A stretch of 36,911 nucleotides of DNA. Origin: a virus. Positions 7,235-16,165 of the stretch are shown piece after piece. The DNA lies in the IMG/VR virus record IMGVR_UViG_3300000227_000016, positions 1-36,911 of that record. One strand, written 5' to 3'. Within the stretch, counting starts at the first letter, position 1, and the number at the start of each line of letters is the position of its first letter. The position numbers and the translations under genes were made by a program. The notes beneath the pieces were generated by a model, which searched no databases, was not told where the DNA came from, and saw nothing but the letters and a program-made list of their open reading frames with translations.

Positions 7235-7715
7235 TATATTCCACCTATTGCGAGGTATGCGAGCTTGTCTTTCATTTTCATTCCTCTTATGTAATCAGGC
7301 GTGAAATGATACGCTTTGCTCATACTCTCCGCAAGTATGTACCATCTTTGGTCTTCGTCAAGCTCTTTGTATATTGCCCTTTTGGTCGCCTCATTATGGG
7401 CTGAAGCATAACTCCTCAGCCCTTCGTAAAACGGCTCAACGGGTTCAATACCTCAAATATTATGTCCGCTATTCTTTCCTTTTCAACCAGAGGTATTAAC
7501 TTTATCTCATTCATGTTCAGGTCGGTTGTAACCTCTATCATCCTGTCTCTTAGCTTCGGCAAATCCAAATATGCCTCTTTAAGCTCTTTCGGGTTTTCGA
7601 CATTAAGCTTCATCGCAAGCTCCATATACTCTCTTTGGTGTTCGTCTGTCAATCTGTCTTCATAAACCTTTAAGATTGTTTTTTGACCTTTAAGGGTCAC
7701 TTCTATTTCTTTCAT
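7234..7715 (-). CDS. Tail assembly chaperone, long form by -1 frameshift (GT-like)
   Basis: The frame opened by the 99-residue upstream gene ends at 7416, but an overlapping -1 frame, open from 7452 to a TAA at 7234, encodes a strongly protein-like stretch (VEPFYEGLRSYASAHNEA..., ending LAYLAIGGI) with no ATG, GTG or TTG near its beginning. This is the layout of lambda G/GT tail chaperones upstream of the tape measure gene. Possible slip points are CCC-G at 7440-7443 or T-TTT at 7428-7431; neither is a full canonical X-XXY-YYZ heptamer. The TAA overlaps the tape measure ATG. Confidence 0.7.
7416..7715 (-). CDS. Tail assembly chaperone, short form (G-like)
   Basis: A 99-residue, mostly helical charged protein (beginning MKEIEVTLKGQ) just before the tape measure, the position and size of the lambda gpG-type chaperone. 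Strong GGAGG site 6-7 bases before ATG 7715. The last ten codons overlap the -1 frame that continues as the long form. Confidence 0.75.
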   Translation of the reverse strand: MKEIEVTLKGQKTILKVYEDRLTDEHQREYMELAMKLNVENPKELKEAYLDLPKLRDRMIEVTTDLNMNEIKLIPLVEKERIADIIFEVLNPLSRFTKG

Positions 7716-7747
7716 TCTTTCCCTCCATTACCTATTTTTAGACTATT

Positions 7748-8710
7748 TTAGAAATTCGCTTCTGCGATATTGTCTATCACATAACAATTATTTATGCTTC
7801 TGAATGTCCCGCTAAATGTTGAGATTATCTTTTCACCGACTCTTTTCGGCGTGTCAACTTCTGTGTATTGTGCGTCTATTGACTTGAGATAGAACTCTCT
7901 TCTTCCGCTTCCTAATGTAGTTCCATTGCATGAAGTAAAGATTATACTGAAATCACTCGGCACGTCTGTTGCACCAAGAGCCCCCGAGCTAATCCCCAAG
8001 AACCTATGATATTCATTCTGATTTTCAAACCTTTTCGTGAAAGTAAATGTATATTTAGCCTCAAGCTCATCAAGGTCTGTTAATAGTCTTGTACCCAGGC
8101 TTTCGCCTTTATTTAGTGTGTTTTCTATTGTAATCTCCCAGCTTTCCGTTTTCCCGAGACTTGCTTCAGACCCCGAACTCCCGACTTTTATGTCGCAGTA
8201 ATGATGTGGATGGCTAACAAGAGTAGATATTACAGCAGTCTCCGCACTCGTTACGAGCTTGACTGTTTTCGCTATGATATTTACGCTCACTTCCAATGGC
8301 TTCCCGACTTCAGCCCTGATTGTTGCCGAGTTAACTTTACAACCGAGATACCTATTGACATAATCCGAATCGGAGTTAATTCCGTCATCTAAAGTAAAGC
8401 TCGGCAAAGTCCCGACTGAGAAAGTATGCGTGGTATCTGATGATGTTGTATCATGAGACACACTGCCTATTATATATTCAAAAATCCTTCCATGCTTGAA
8501 CCGAATGTCAATATCTCCTTCAGCTACAAAGTTCGCTACGGTAGTGTCCTGAGCCACCCTTGAGCTGAGAGAATAATGATTTTCCGTCGTGTTGCTGTTT
8601 TTTATGTCAATGTTCGTTACCACCCCTAAATCTTTTGCAGGGGTTACTTCAGTTCCCCATGTAGTTTCCTTGCTAATCAGGACATACGCTTTATGATACA
8701 TTTCAGCCAT
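7748..8710 (-). CDS. Major tail tube protein
   Basis: About 320 residues from ATG 8710, which follows a GGTGG site; an in-frame GTG three codons earlier lies inside that site. The beta-rich sequence with 'AYVLISKETTWGTEVTPA' at the N-terminus and 'GDIDIRFKHGRIFEYIIGS' is characteristic of tail tube proteins of archaeal and bacterial siphoviruses. It sits between the tail terminator-like gene and the chaperones. The C-terminal half may be an added outer domain, as it exceeds a minimal tube subunit. Confidence 0.8.
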   Translation of the reverse strand: MAEMYHKAYVLISKETTWGTEVTPAKDLGVVTNIDIKNSNTTENHYSLSSRVAQDTTVANFVAEGDIDIRFKHGRIFEYIIGSVSHDTTSSDTTHTFSVGTLPSFTLDDGINSDSDYVNRYLGCKVNSATIRAEVGKPLEVSVNIIAKTVKLVTSAETAVISTLVSHPHHYCDIKVGSSGSEASLGKTESWEITIENTLNKGESLGTRLLTDLDELEAKYTFTFTKRFENQNEYHRFLGISSGALGATDVPSDFSIIFTSCNGTTLGSGRREFYLKSIDAQYTEVDTPKRVGEKIISTFSGTFRSINNCYVIDNIAEANF

Positions 8711-8873
8711 TTTTACCACCCTTTACTTTCTTCTCTACCTTAAAGAAGTCAGGATTTCTAAGTATTATCTTTGCATGTTCTTCCTTGACTTCTACTGGTT
8801 GTCCCTTGAACTCATATTCAAATCTCGGGTTCATCATCTTGACCTTGACGGTCTGATTTGTATTTATTAACAT
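8703..8873 (-). CDS. Small 56-residue protein before the tail tube
   Basis: Begins MLINTNQTVKVKM and ends KKVKGGKNG; a short beta-rich N-terminus with a basic tail. It has a strong GAGGTGA site 5 bases before ATG 8873, formed by the end of the previous gene, and its stop overlaps the start of the tail tube gene by 8 bases. The strand pattern ('KGQPVEVKEEHAKIILRNPDFF') resembles small phage proteins encoded beside capsid or tail genes. Function unknown. Confidence 0.7.
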   Translation of the reverse strand: MLINTNQTVKVKMMNPRFEYEFKGQPVEVKEEHAKIILRNPDFFKVEKKVKGGKNG

Positions 8874-8876
8874 ATT

Positions 8877-9344
8877 TCACCTCGTTGAGTTAATAGAGAC
8901 CATCCTGATATTCAGGACACATCTTAACATATATCTTGACCTATCATTAAACATGGTCTCGTCTTCTATCTCCATATAGGAGTATCCGTTTCCGACAGTT
9001 ATTATTTTGGCGTCAACTATCCGTTTGAACTCATTAACTACTTTCGTGAAATGCGAGTCTATTGTTGTTAAGTCTTTGCCACCGATTCTTATGTCAGCAT
9101 GAACAATAAAATTCTCATCTAAAGGTGTTGTGCCTATTCCAGCTGGAGTGAATCTCCCGTTTACTTCAGCGAGAAAAATAAAATCCCCAAACTGGACATC
9201 TACCCTGTCTGGCTGGTTTGAGAATAAATCAATCGTAGGCGTAATGCTGTCGGTATTGTCCGCCGTCCAATTATCCGATAATAATGTCTTTAAGACCTTT
9301 TCTGGCCTTTCTGTAACCCTTGCCATAAACTCACAAACAAACAC
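8877..9344 (-). CDS. Tail terminator / tail completion-like protein
   Basis: A protein of up to 155 residues, alpha-beta in pattern, between the HK97 gp10-like gene and the tail tube gene, where the tail terminator normally lies. The longest frame starts at GTG 9344; ATG 9326 (MARVTERPEK) is equally possible and is preceded by GTGAG. No catalytic motif is seen. Function is from gene order. Confidence 0.55.
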   Translation of the reverse strand: MFVCEFMARVTERPEKVLKTLLSDNWTADNTDSITPTIDLFSNQPDRVDVQFGDFIFLAEVNGRFTPAGIGTTPLDENFIVHADIRIGGKDLTTIDSHFTKVVNEFKRIVDAKIITVGNGYSYMEIEDETMFNDRSRYMLRCVLNIRMVSINSTR

Positions 9345-9410
9345 TCTGGGAAGGAGGGAAAGATATGAAATATCCCCCTGAAAAATAGCTAATTTGCCTA
9401 TATTTAAGCT

Positions 9411-9818
9411 TTAACGGATTTTTAAGTCTTGGGTCTGTTCTATTGCCTTTCGCATGAACGGTCTTGGATAAACGCCTTCTGTCTTGATTTTATTAATTAT
9501 TGCCCACGCTATCTTTTTTGCTTCATTCTCATTTTTTACTCCGAGACGCCTTTTAACCCATTTGTAAATAGGCTCAAATGGCGGATAACTCCCCGGATTT
9601 CGTCCATACTCCACAGGAACTGCATAAGGAGCTTGATAATGGATAAACTTTCCGACAGGCTTTTCTGTAAAATTGGGTGTCCCGCTTTTCATTAAATTTC
9701 CTGTATCTATCGCCTTCATGTCATATAAGTTTTCTTGGCTATGAGTGAATATCTCGTCAAGAACTTCATTTAAAGCATCACTTATTACTCTTTCTATTTC
9801 TTTGTCGTTTTCTTTCAC
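9411..9818 (-). CDS. HK97 gp10-like neck/tail protein
   Basis: A 135-residue protein with the signature features of the HK97-gp10 family: N-terminal helix, 'AIDTGNLMKS', 'YQAPYAVPVEYGRNPGSYPP', 'WVKRRLGV' and a C-terminal 'PRPFMRKAIE'. These proteins join the head-tail interface to the tube. It starts at GTG 9818, overlapping the stop of a tiny membrane gene (GTGA). Confidence 0.85.
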   Translation of the reverse strand: MKENDKEIERVISDALNEVLDEIFTHSQENLYDMKAIDTGNLMKSGTPNFTEKPVGKFIHYQAPYAVPVEYGRNPGSYPPFEPIYKWVKRRLGVKNENEAKKIAWAIINKIKTEGVYPRPFMRKAIEQTQDLKIR

Positions 9819-9919
9819 AACACCACACTTAAAAATATGATAAAGATAAATAAAAATAAAGTGAAAATTATAAGACCGCTTGTAATGAGTATCCTGATTA
9901 ATTCTTCTGTTTCGGTCAT
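9815..9919 (-). CDS. 34-residue single-span membrane protein
   Basis: MTETEELIR followed by one hydrophobic helix (ILITSGLIIFTLFLFIFIIF) and a short tail. It is joined to both neighbours by 3-4 base overlaps (ATGA with the connector, GTGA with the gp10-like gene), which strongly suggests it is translated. Role unknown; a membrane mini-protein inside the neck cluster is unusual. Confidence 0.7.
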   Translation of the reverse strand: MTETEELIRILITSGLIIFTLFLFIFIIFLSVVL

Positions 9920-10812
9920 AGTATATTCATCGGGAGCTTTATTTCTGTAATCATGCTTAATTTTTCATCAATGTCCCTTTTCCAAAATTCCATTTTACTT
10001 GTAAGGTTTACTTGGTCTGTCCCCGCTGGAAGTAATGTCGTCCTGTCAAGAACGCTGATTAAGTCAATAGCTACCATTTTCGTGCAGATGTCCTCAATCA
10101 TCTTGTTTACATGAGTTTCTCCGTACCTGTATTTAATCCTTATGCTTGCTGGTCTGTTTCCACCCCACATCCATTTAATAAAAAGTATTCCCCGCCTATA
10201 ATCAAGCCAGTAATCATCAGCCCTGCCTTCAGTTTTTGTAGTAAGCCAGTTTTCCCATTCGCCACCATTCCAGAAATCAAATGCATCTCCATAATCTGAA
10301 TCAAGCTGTTTTATTGCCCTATGGCCAAGATAAACGGGTCGCCCAGATAAATATTCATAACTCATGTGTAAATCGTGCATCTCATAATCTGGGTCGGTAT
10401 CTTGTCCTGTTTGAGTCTCTGAGTATCTTTCTCTCCATGCATGGCCTGTGCGATGGTCTATTTCATCTTCATGCCTGCTTATTAATTCCTGAATATCCTG
10501 AGTCGTTACGCTCGTTGAGTCCGAGATGGTCGGTAAATTGAGAAATGAGACCACTTTAGCTACGGTGGTATAAGTGTTGGACATTCCTTTTAACGGGACA
10601 GAATAGGCGGATTCCTCGCTTGTAGATGAATTGTAATAACTTGTCTTGTACCAACTCGTTGAACTTCCATCCTCATCATAATAAGTCAGGTCTGTTAAAG
10701 CCTGAGTAGTAATAAGGCTGAATGTCCCCGTCCGGCTTGTTGACCTGTATAATTTCCATTGATTGAACCCACTACTTGTCGGAGCATCCTGAATTGTTAT
10801 AAATATTCCCAT
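9916..10812 (-). CDS. Head-tail connector protein with N-terminal FN3-like domain
   Basis: 298 residues. Residues about 1-75 look like a fibronectin type III or Ig-like domain ('WKLYRSTSRTGTFSLI', 'SWYKTSYYNSSTSEES'). The remainder is like gp6/gp15-type head-tail connectors: 'VSFLNLP' followed by 'QDIQELISRHEDEIDHRTGHAWR' region, central beta part, and C-terminal helices ('MIEDICTKMVAIDLI'). GGTGGG lies 6 bases before ATG. The FN3-like domain probably projects from the neck. Confidence 0.65.
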   Translation of the reverse strand: MGIFITIQDAPTSSGFNQWKLYRSTSRTGTFSLITTQALTDLTYYDEDGSSTSWYKTSYYNSSTSEESAYSVPLKGMSNTYTTVAKVVSFLNLPTISDSTSVTTQDIQELISRHEDEIDHRTGHAWRERYSETQTGQDTDPDYEMHDLHMSYEYLSGRPVYLGHRAIKQLDSDYGDAFDFWNGGEWENWLTTKTEGRADDYWLDYRRGILFIKWMWGGNRPASIRIKYRYGETHVNKMIEDICTKMVAIDLISVLDRTTLLPAGTDQVNLTSKMEFWKRDIDEKLSMITEIKLPMNIL

Positions 10813-10842
10813 TATCCCACCTTTAATTTTTAACCTGCCTGT

Positions 10843-11034
10843 TTATATCTCTTGCAGAATTATTTCTCTTGGTTTTATTTCCTGTAATATTTTTTTTGGA
10901 GTTATTTCCTCTACGACCATCCTGTCTGGGATTGCTTTAAGCGAGACTGACCCTATCGTTTCTGTGAATTCCATGCTTTCGTTTATTTCAATCAGAAACA
11001 ATGTAGAGATATTTGTTCCTCTGCTCGCCATCAT
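10843..11034 (-). CDS. 63-residue unknown protein
   Basis: Begins MMASRGTNISTLFLIEINE and ends with a quasi-repeat, 'KKILQEI' and 'EIILQEI'. It starts in an ATGA overlap with the preceding exported protein, so the frame is probably real. No family recognised and no signal peptide. Confidence 0.55.
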   Translation of the reverse strand: MMASRGTNISTLFLIEINESMEFTETIGSVSLKAIPDRMVVEEITPKKILQEIKPREIILQEI

Positions 11035-11588
11035 ACCACCGAATATACTTCATAAGCTCCCAAGCCTTGTGTTACATTAAGACAGGTCGCTACAAACCAT
11101 ACATAAAAACATTGACCGACCTGAAGCGAAGAATATATTAATTGGGGTGTTGTCGTTAAATTTATCAGGTTCTCTGTTATTGATATGTTTGAGGCGTATA
11201 GATACCAGCCAGTATTTAATGTTTCAGATAACTTTACATAAACATCGCCTTTTTTGGTCCCATTATTGCAGATTAGGTCTATGCCATAGGTCTCAGTCTG
11301 ATTTTCGGGGACGGCACTATAATTCTGGATACTCGCTCCGCAAGTCCCTATCCTGAATATAGTCGTATCTGGCGGTCCGAATGATAAATTAATATCGGGA
11401 AAAATTGTTACAGTAACATTATTACTGAAGAAGTTGCCTGTTTCTATATTGGCTACATCAAAAAGTCCAGAAGTTTGATTGTTTCCAATTAGATATGTAT
11501 TCGTAAGCTCCAAGTCCGAAGCAGAGACATTGCTAATAAGAGCAATTAAAACCAAAATACAAGATAATACCCTTTTCATAATCATCAA
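11031..11588 (-). CDS. Exported glycoprotein-like protein with signal peptide
   Basis: About 180 residues with a clear Sec signal: basic MKR, hydrophobic core (VLSCILVLIALI) and an A-x-A-like end (NVSAS). The mature part is beta-rich with many N-x-S/T sequons, as in archaeal surface proteins. Starts at 11585 or 11579 are more likely than the TTG at 11588. It follows the propeller gene with overlapping stop and start. A secreted protein inside the virion structural cluster suggests a surface-exposed or membrane-processed adhesin. Confidence 0.7.
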   Translation of the reverse strand: MMIMKRVLSCILVLIALISNVSASDLELTNTYLIGNNQTSGLFDVANIETGNFFSNNVTVTIFPDINLSFGPPDTTIFRIGTCGASIQNYSAVPENQTETYGIDLICNNGTKKGDVYVKLSETLNTGWYLYASNISITENLINLTTTPQLIYSSLQVGQCFYVWFVATCLNVTQGLGAYEVYSVV

Positions 11589-13552
11589 CTTATAATTAAA
11601 AGCCTGCTTCTTAAACTTGGCGCACTCGTTATAGTGAAGCAGTATTCCTCACTTACATTAAGATTATCTGCGGTGTCATTCGCATAAACTTTCCAACAGA
11701 CCTCTGTTCCATTTATATCATTTAGATAAAATGTCCCGTTTGAATATCCACTTGTAGTTGCGGAGAAGTCCGTCCATGACTGATTAACATAAGGTGCTTC
11801 CTCACCGGCTATCGTATAATTAATCCATAAATACGGTTTATTTGCTTCTGTCCTGTCCTGAAAATGTTTTTTATTAGTACCAGTACTTCCAATTCTCCAA
11901 TCTATATATGTTCCTTTGCTTGTTCCCGTTGCTTCTGTTGTAAGTCCAAGCTCTATACTGAATTGTAAGTCTCCGTCATTGAGCATCCTTTTTACAATAT
12001 TTGTTATGTTGGCATAATCCCACCCAGTTGTCCCCGTCCATGCCGAAGCCCTATATGATTGATTTGCCCTTGTACTTCCAGACCACGTACTCCATGAACT
12101 GCAAGTCGTGCTTTCATTCCATGTGCTTGCATTGTCAACAAACCATGCATATACAGTATTCGGTGGAGTCCCCGTAACATAATCCCTATAAGCGTAAAGC
12201 CTTGCTTCAACAATATTAGCACTTGAATTTCCGTTTAAGTCTGATAAGTCAAAATAAGCAAATTCCCTGTAAGGTTTGAAACAGTATATGTCATAGATAG
12301 CTGTCTGGCCTTGTTCACTTCCATTCCATACATTATAAGTTGCCCCCGTTCCACTTTCATTCTTTATGCTGAACATATAATCATCTAAATCATTGTCATC
12401 ACTCCAAAGAAGGCTTAACAATGTCCAGCCTCCGAGAGTTGTGTTCTGGCTTGCAGTAGAATTAGCGTATTGAGGAGCTTCCACACCTGTGTTATTATTG
12501 AATGTGAAATGTGTAATAGAGCTGTGCCATATATCAAGATTATCCTGAACCCATACCGTATAGTTATTGCTTCCATTTATTAATGAAGGTGTGGGAATAG
12601 TATAATTTACCCTTAAATCTCCGAATGCGTATGTGAGCCAATCATCCACTGCTATATAATATTGACCGTTGCCAATAGCTCCAGTTGAATAAACCGTTCC
12701 AAATTCGTTAGTTGTATCCCATAAAGATTTACCAGACTTAAAGCTCCAAGCTAAAGAACAATTCTCTTCATAGAGAGCAAAAATCCATGAATCCGCCGCT
12801 ATGAATGCACTTGCGGAAGCTAAATAAACAAGTCCATTGCTTGATATGGCTGGGACTGTTTCCATATGCGGAAATGATGTTTCCACTGGTAAAGTGGGAT
12901 AATAATCAAAAAAACACGATGTGCTTCCACTTGTTATATTAACTTTATGCACATCTCCTCCGTCCCCTATACCCAAACCTTCTTCAATCCATGCATAACC
13001 ATCGTTATATACAGCAGTAAGCAATACATCCTCTATGTCTGACCTCCATATTAAAGTTCCATTATCCTTCCATAATGCGTAAAAATCAAGACCTGTTGAA
13101 TTATCTATCGTGTATTGTCCTACAAATAATCTTTCACCTATTATTAACGGTGTGGCTTTCCATGCACCCTCACCACCATTTCCAGTATCCGTATAATTCC
13201 ATTTCTGGGTTCCATTAATTTTCCATAAAGCATATACGGAAGCTAATGAATCATTATTAACATGACATGTAAAATATATACAATCATCATCGCTGTTCAC
13301 AGATTCGGTTACAATATCATCTTCGGGAACAAAACAATCTACATTATGTGTTCTCCATTTTTCTGTGCCGTTAGACCATAAAGCAAATGTATATGTTCCA
13401 TTGTTAAAATAAAGAACATCATTAACAGTATCATAATCTCCTAATCCACCGGAAGCACCCATTACATCAGTGAAATTCCATGCCTGTGTACAATTATCCT
13501 TCCAATATGCATATAAACCCTTCTCATTAGCGGAATCAGAACTGGAAGACAT
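11585..13552 (-). CDS. Beta-propeller / DNRLRE surface protein (second half of a split adhesin?)
   Basis: About 655 residues from ATG 13552 (GGTGA 8 bases upstream). Residues 1-270 are PQQ-like propeller blades ('LYAYWKDNCTQAWNFT', 'YALWKINGTQKWNYT', 'FYALWKDNGTLIWRS'). Then a linker, a DNRLRE-type domain (about 380-570, ending 'EANKPYLWINYT') and a C-terminal Ig-like module. The first blades lie in the preceding ORF, whose last strands match the pattern just before this start. The two may be one protein split by a two-base shift at a TA tract, or two coupled genes. Confidence 0.7.
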   Translation of the reverse strand: MSSSSDSANEKGLYAYWKDNCTQAWNFTDVMGASGGLGDYDTVNDVLYFNNGTYTFALWSNGTEKWRTHNVDCFVPEDDIVTESVNSDDDCIYFTCHVNNDSLASVYALWKINGTQKWNYTDTGNGGEGAWKATPLIIGERLFVGQYTIDNSTGLDFYALWKDNGTLIWRSDIEDVLLTAVYNDGYAWIEEGLGIGDGGDVHKVNITSGSTSCFFDYYPTLPVETSFPHMETVPAISSNGLVYLASASAFIAADSWIFALYEENCSLAWSFKSGKSLWDTTNEFGTVYSTGAIGNGQYYIAVDDWLTYAFGDLRVNYTIPTPSLINGSNNYTVWVQDNLDIWHSSITHFTFNNNTGVEAPQYANSTASQNTTLGGWTLLSLLWSDDNDLDDYMFSIKNESGTGATYNVWNGSEQGQTAIYDIYCFKPYREFAYFDLSDLNGNSSANIVEARLYAYRDYVTGTPPNTVYAWFVDNASTWNESTTCSSWSTWSGSTRANQSYRASAWTGTTGWDYANITNIVKRMLNDGDLQFSIELGLTTEATGTSKGTYIDWRIGSTGTNKKHFQDRTEANKPYLWINYTIAGEEAPYVNQSWTDFSATTSGYSNGTFYLNDINGTEVCWKVYANDTADNLNVSEEYCFTITSAPSLRSRLLIIS

Positions 13553-15581
13553 ATATATAATCACCATGAATTAACATGGGGTAAAAGCCCTTATTATCTA
13601 TTGTGCATGCTATTGTTCCATTCTGTCTATAAAGCTTATATGTTGTATTTGTTCTATTATCACGCCAATCACCATTATAAGTATGTAATCCCCAACTTCT
13701 TACCCATAAAAATTCTCCATCAAGAAGTATATCGGTATTATCATCAAATTGCCCAGTGCTATTTCTTACCCAAGCGGTTCTATTCGTTAATGGTGCTTCA
13801 TAATCAAAATATCTATTATTATCCATGAACCAACTTAATTCGTCCCATATTGCTGTCATTGTCTGATTCTCTCCACCATTGAAACTTATAACTACATTTT
13901 GCACATTGTTTTCTTCTATCAGAACAACGGTATTTGTGCTTAAATTTGATGAGTCATAACTTGTATTAAGAATGGTTTTAGTAATAAACGAAGGGTTTGT
14001 AGTGTCTATGCAGAAATGTCTTCCAGTTACTACGCTTTCGTTTCCTTCATCATTTCCTGCCATTATTGTCCAGAAGAAACAACCATCTCCATAATTTTGT
14101 GAATAGTAATTATTTGTTGTTGAGAAATTGATTTTAGAGTTTATATAACCGTAATAAGTTATATTCCCATCTACATCTCCGTTCCATGTAAGGTTCATTG
14201 TACCTGATGATTGTAAAGTATTTTCTGTTGGGGTGTTAAGAGATATTATAAGATTCTGAATGTTTATAGTTCTATTCGTGCTGTTTCCTGTATCTGTCCC
14301 ATCATTACATGATATATACCATTCACGAGTTCCGTTTAGCATCGTGCTTGCTGTTATTGTCGTTGCAGTGCCGTTGTTCGTTGTGGCGTTATAACCTCTT
14401 AATACAGAGTCTGCATATAATGAACAGTTTGCAGTTGTATCTTCAAGGTCGGTAAAACTAAATATGAAGCTTGGCGTGGTGTCGGATGTATTGTAGTTAT
14501 CTACCGGTGCATTTAGTGTAACTGCTGGAGCTGTATTTGTTCCAGATGATTCTTCCGTCCCATTGAAAAGCAAGAAAGATTCAGAAATAGTTGATGACTT
14601 CGTTGTACTTGTATATTTTGTCGTATTAAATGAATTGTCTTGAAAGTCATCTCCTATCAAAGAAGCTAATGCTATGTCAGACGCATCTGTTGCCGCCATG
14701 TTTGTATAATACATCCAAATCGTAATGTTTACATCTTTAGTGACATTACCCAATTTTACAAGAACATCTGCTGTGTGACCAGTGGCATTCCATTTCGCTG
14801 GATAAACATAATACGGGATAGATGTATTAGTGTTATCAGTAAATCTTAAGTCTTTCCCATTATTAGACCAGTTGAAACTTGGGCCAACATTAGAGTCTGA
14901 GAGGTGCATCATATATGACTTCTCTGTATAATTCTTCACTGTATTCTGAATTATGAAACTTTCCCTATTTGACCAAGAGGCATTCCACCATGTCCATTTA
15001 TCCTGCTTTAAAGTTATGTCTTTCACCGCACCCGAATATTCTTTTAAAAGAGTCATTTTTGGTATCCAGTCTACAAATCTCTTTCCTAATTTTGCTTTCC
15101 ATGTAGCTTTCATAACAATTATATATTCAGTGTTCGGTTTATACTTAAACCCGTTTGCTGATGTGAGAACTTCTCTTATTTCTTCTTTTGTTCCATTTTC
15201 TTTTTTAATCCAGTAAGAACAATCATAAGTTGAATCGTTTTCGGGTTGGTCCCAAACACCTGTTATAGATTGACCCATTATTATCGGCTTGTAATCATCA
15301 ATTCTGAATACCTCACTTCCTGTTGCGTTTGTTCCATCATCATAAGTAGCGGAATAAACAGCAACGTAAGCCCTCTTCTGTAATTGAGGATAAGTCCAAT
15401 CATAACGATACAAAGTTCCACTAACCTGTATCATATTATCATTATTAACATCTGTTACAATCGCAGAACCATCATAATGATAAATTTTTATAGTAGGAGT
15501 TCCTACTACTGTTGCTTCTTCTCCTGCTATTGTCAAAAAATGAGCATATAATGAAGCCGAAATTCCCGTATTATATAACAT
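13536..15581 (-). CDS. Tail fibre/adhesin with DUF2341 and Ig-like domains (first half of a split gene?)
   Basis: 681 residues. N-terminus (1-100) is a beta-rich attachment-like domain; residues about 195-310 are a DUF2341 domain ('WWNASWSNRESFII', 'DLRFTDNTNTSIPYYV', 'WMYYTN'); then archaeal Ig-like domains with 'ANCSLYADSVLRG' and 'GTREWYISCNDG'; the C-terminus begins a beta-propeller ('DGEFLWVRSWG', 'YKLYRQNGTIACTI', 'YPMLIHGDYIY') and stops abruptly after a TA-rich tract. Very rich in N-x-S/T sequons. GGAGGGGG precedes ATG 15581. The following ORF continues the propeller in another frame. Confidence 0.75.
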   Translation of the reverse strand: MLYNTGISASLYAHFLTIAGEEATVVGTPTIKIYHYDGSAIVTDVNNDNMIQVSGTLYRYDWTYPQLQKRAYVAVYSATYDDGTNATGSEVFRIDDYKPIIMGQSITGVWDQPENDSTYDCSYWIKKENGTKEEIREVLTSANGFKYKPNTEYIIVMKATWKAKLGKRFVDWIPKMTLLKEYSGAVKDITLKQDKWTWWNASWSNRESFIIQNTVKNYTEKSYMMHLSDSNVGPSFNWSNNGKDLRFTDNTNTSIPYYVYPAKWNATGHTADVLVKLGNVTKDVNITIWMYYTNMAATDASDIALASLIGDDFQDNSFNTTKYTSTTKSSTISESFLLFNGTEESSGTNTAPAVTLNAPVDNYNTSDTTPSFIFSFTDLEDTTANCSLYADSVLRGYNATTNNGTATTITASTMLNGTREWYISCNDGTDTGNSTNRTINIQNLIISLNTPTENTLQSSGTMNLTWNGDVDGNITYYGYINSKINFSTTNNYYSQNYGDGCFFWTIMAGNDEGNESVVTGRHFCIDTTNPSFITKTILNTSYDSSNLSTNTVVLIEENNVQNVVISFNGGENQTMTAIWDELSWFMDNNRYFDYEAPLTNRTAWVRNSTGQFDDNTDILLDGEFLWVRSWGLHTYNGDWRDNRTNTTYKLYRQNGTIACTIDNKGFYPMLIHGDYIYVFQF
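13550..13560 (-). repeat. TA dinucleotide tract at the join of two adhesin frames
   Basis: The minus strand reads TTATATATATG. One more TA unit here would put the 13536-15581 frame in phase with the 11585-13552 frame, giving a 1332-residue protein. The tract is short, so a role in slippage is possible but not shown. Confidence 0.5.
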
Positions 15582-15582
15582 A

Positions 15583-16165
15583 TTAATATCCCCCTCCTAA
15601 ACCTAAATCAACATAAGTATCGCAATCTATATAGACATCTTCGGAAATAACTTTAGCGGTAAATATCCATTTACCATTTCCTCCTGTTACTCGGAACTTA
15701 TTAGAGCCCAAATTACAATCCTCACTTATAGTGCAATTATCGGAACATATTCCTATCCAATCACCCGATGTGGGGCATGAACACGTATCCGTTACTTCCG
15801 TAGTTACAAGATTATTGATGTCTGTGGAGTTCCAATTACCTGCATTATTCTTCGCATACCATCTATACCCTATGGACTTCCCAACTGTGGAATTGAGAAC
15901 CTTACTTACATTCGCATATTGCGGTGTGGCAGTGAAATTAACTGCTGAATCATTAACCCAGGAACCTGTGTTGTTCGTGCTGAATATGTATTGACCTGCT
16001 GGGTGCAGTGCTGTGTCATCATTCCATTTCACGGAAAATTTGACACTTGCACCAGCAGATGTGGTATTATGTGATACCTCGGAGTATGTTGGCGGTATTG
16101 TATCAGGCAAAGTATATGTTACATAAAGTATGGGCCTATTTGCTGTGTCATGTTCCTTGGTGGCA
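15583..16165 (-). pseudogene. 3' part of frameshifted DNRLRE/Ig-like surface protein
   Basis: This frame has no good start of its own; the first in-frame start-like codon is a TTG at 16110. Read from about 16165 it gives 'KEHDTANRPILYVTYT', the typical last strands of a DNRLRE domain, whose earlier part is in the other frame of the upstream gene. It continues with an Ig-like module of a common archaeal type ('YIFSTNNTGSWVND', 'NSTVGKSIGYRWYAKNNAGNW') and a Cys-rich end. Adding one T to 'AAATTGCC' near 16165 restores a single gene of about 617 residues. Confidence 0.75.
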
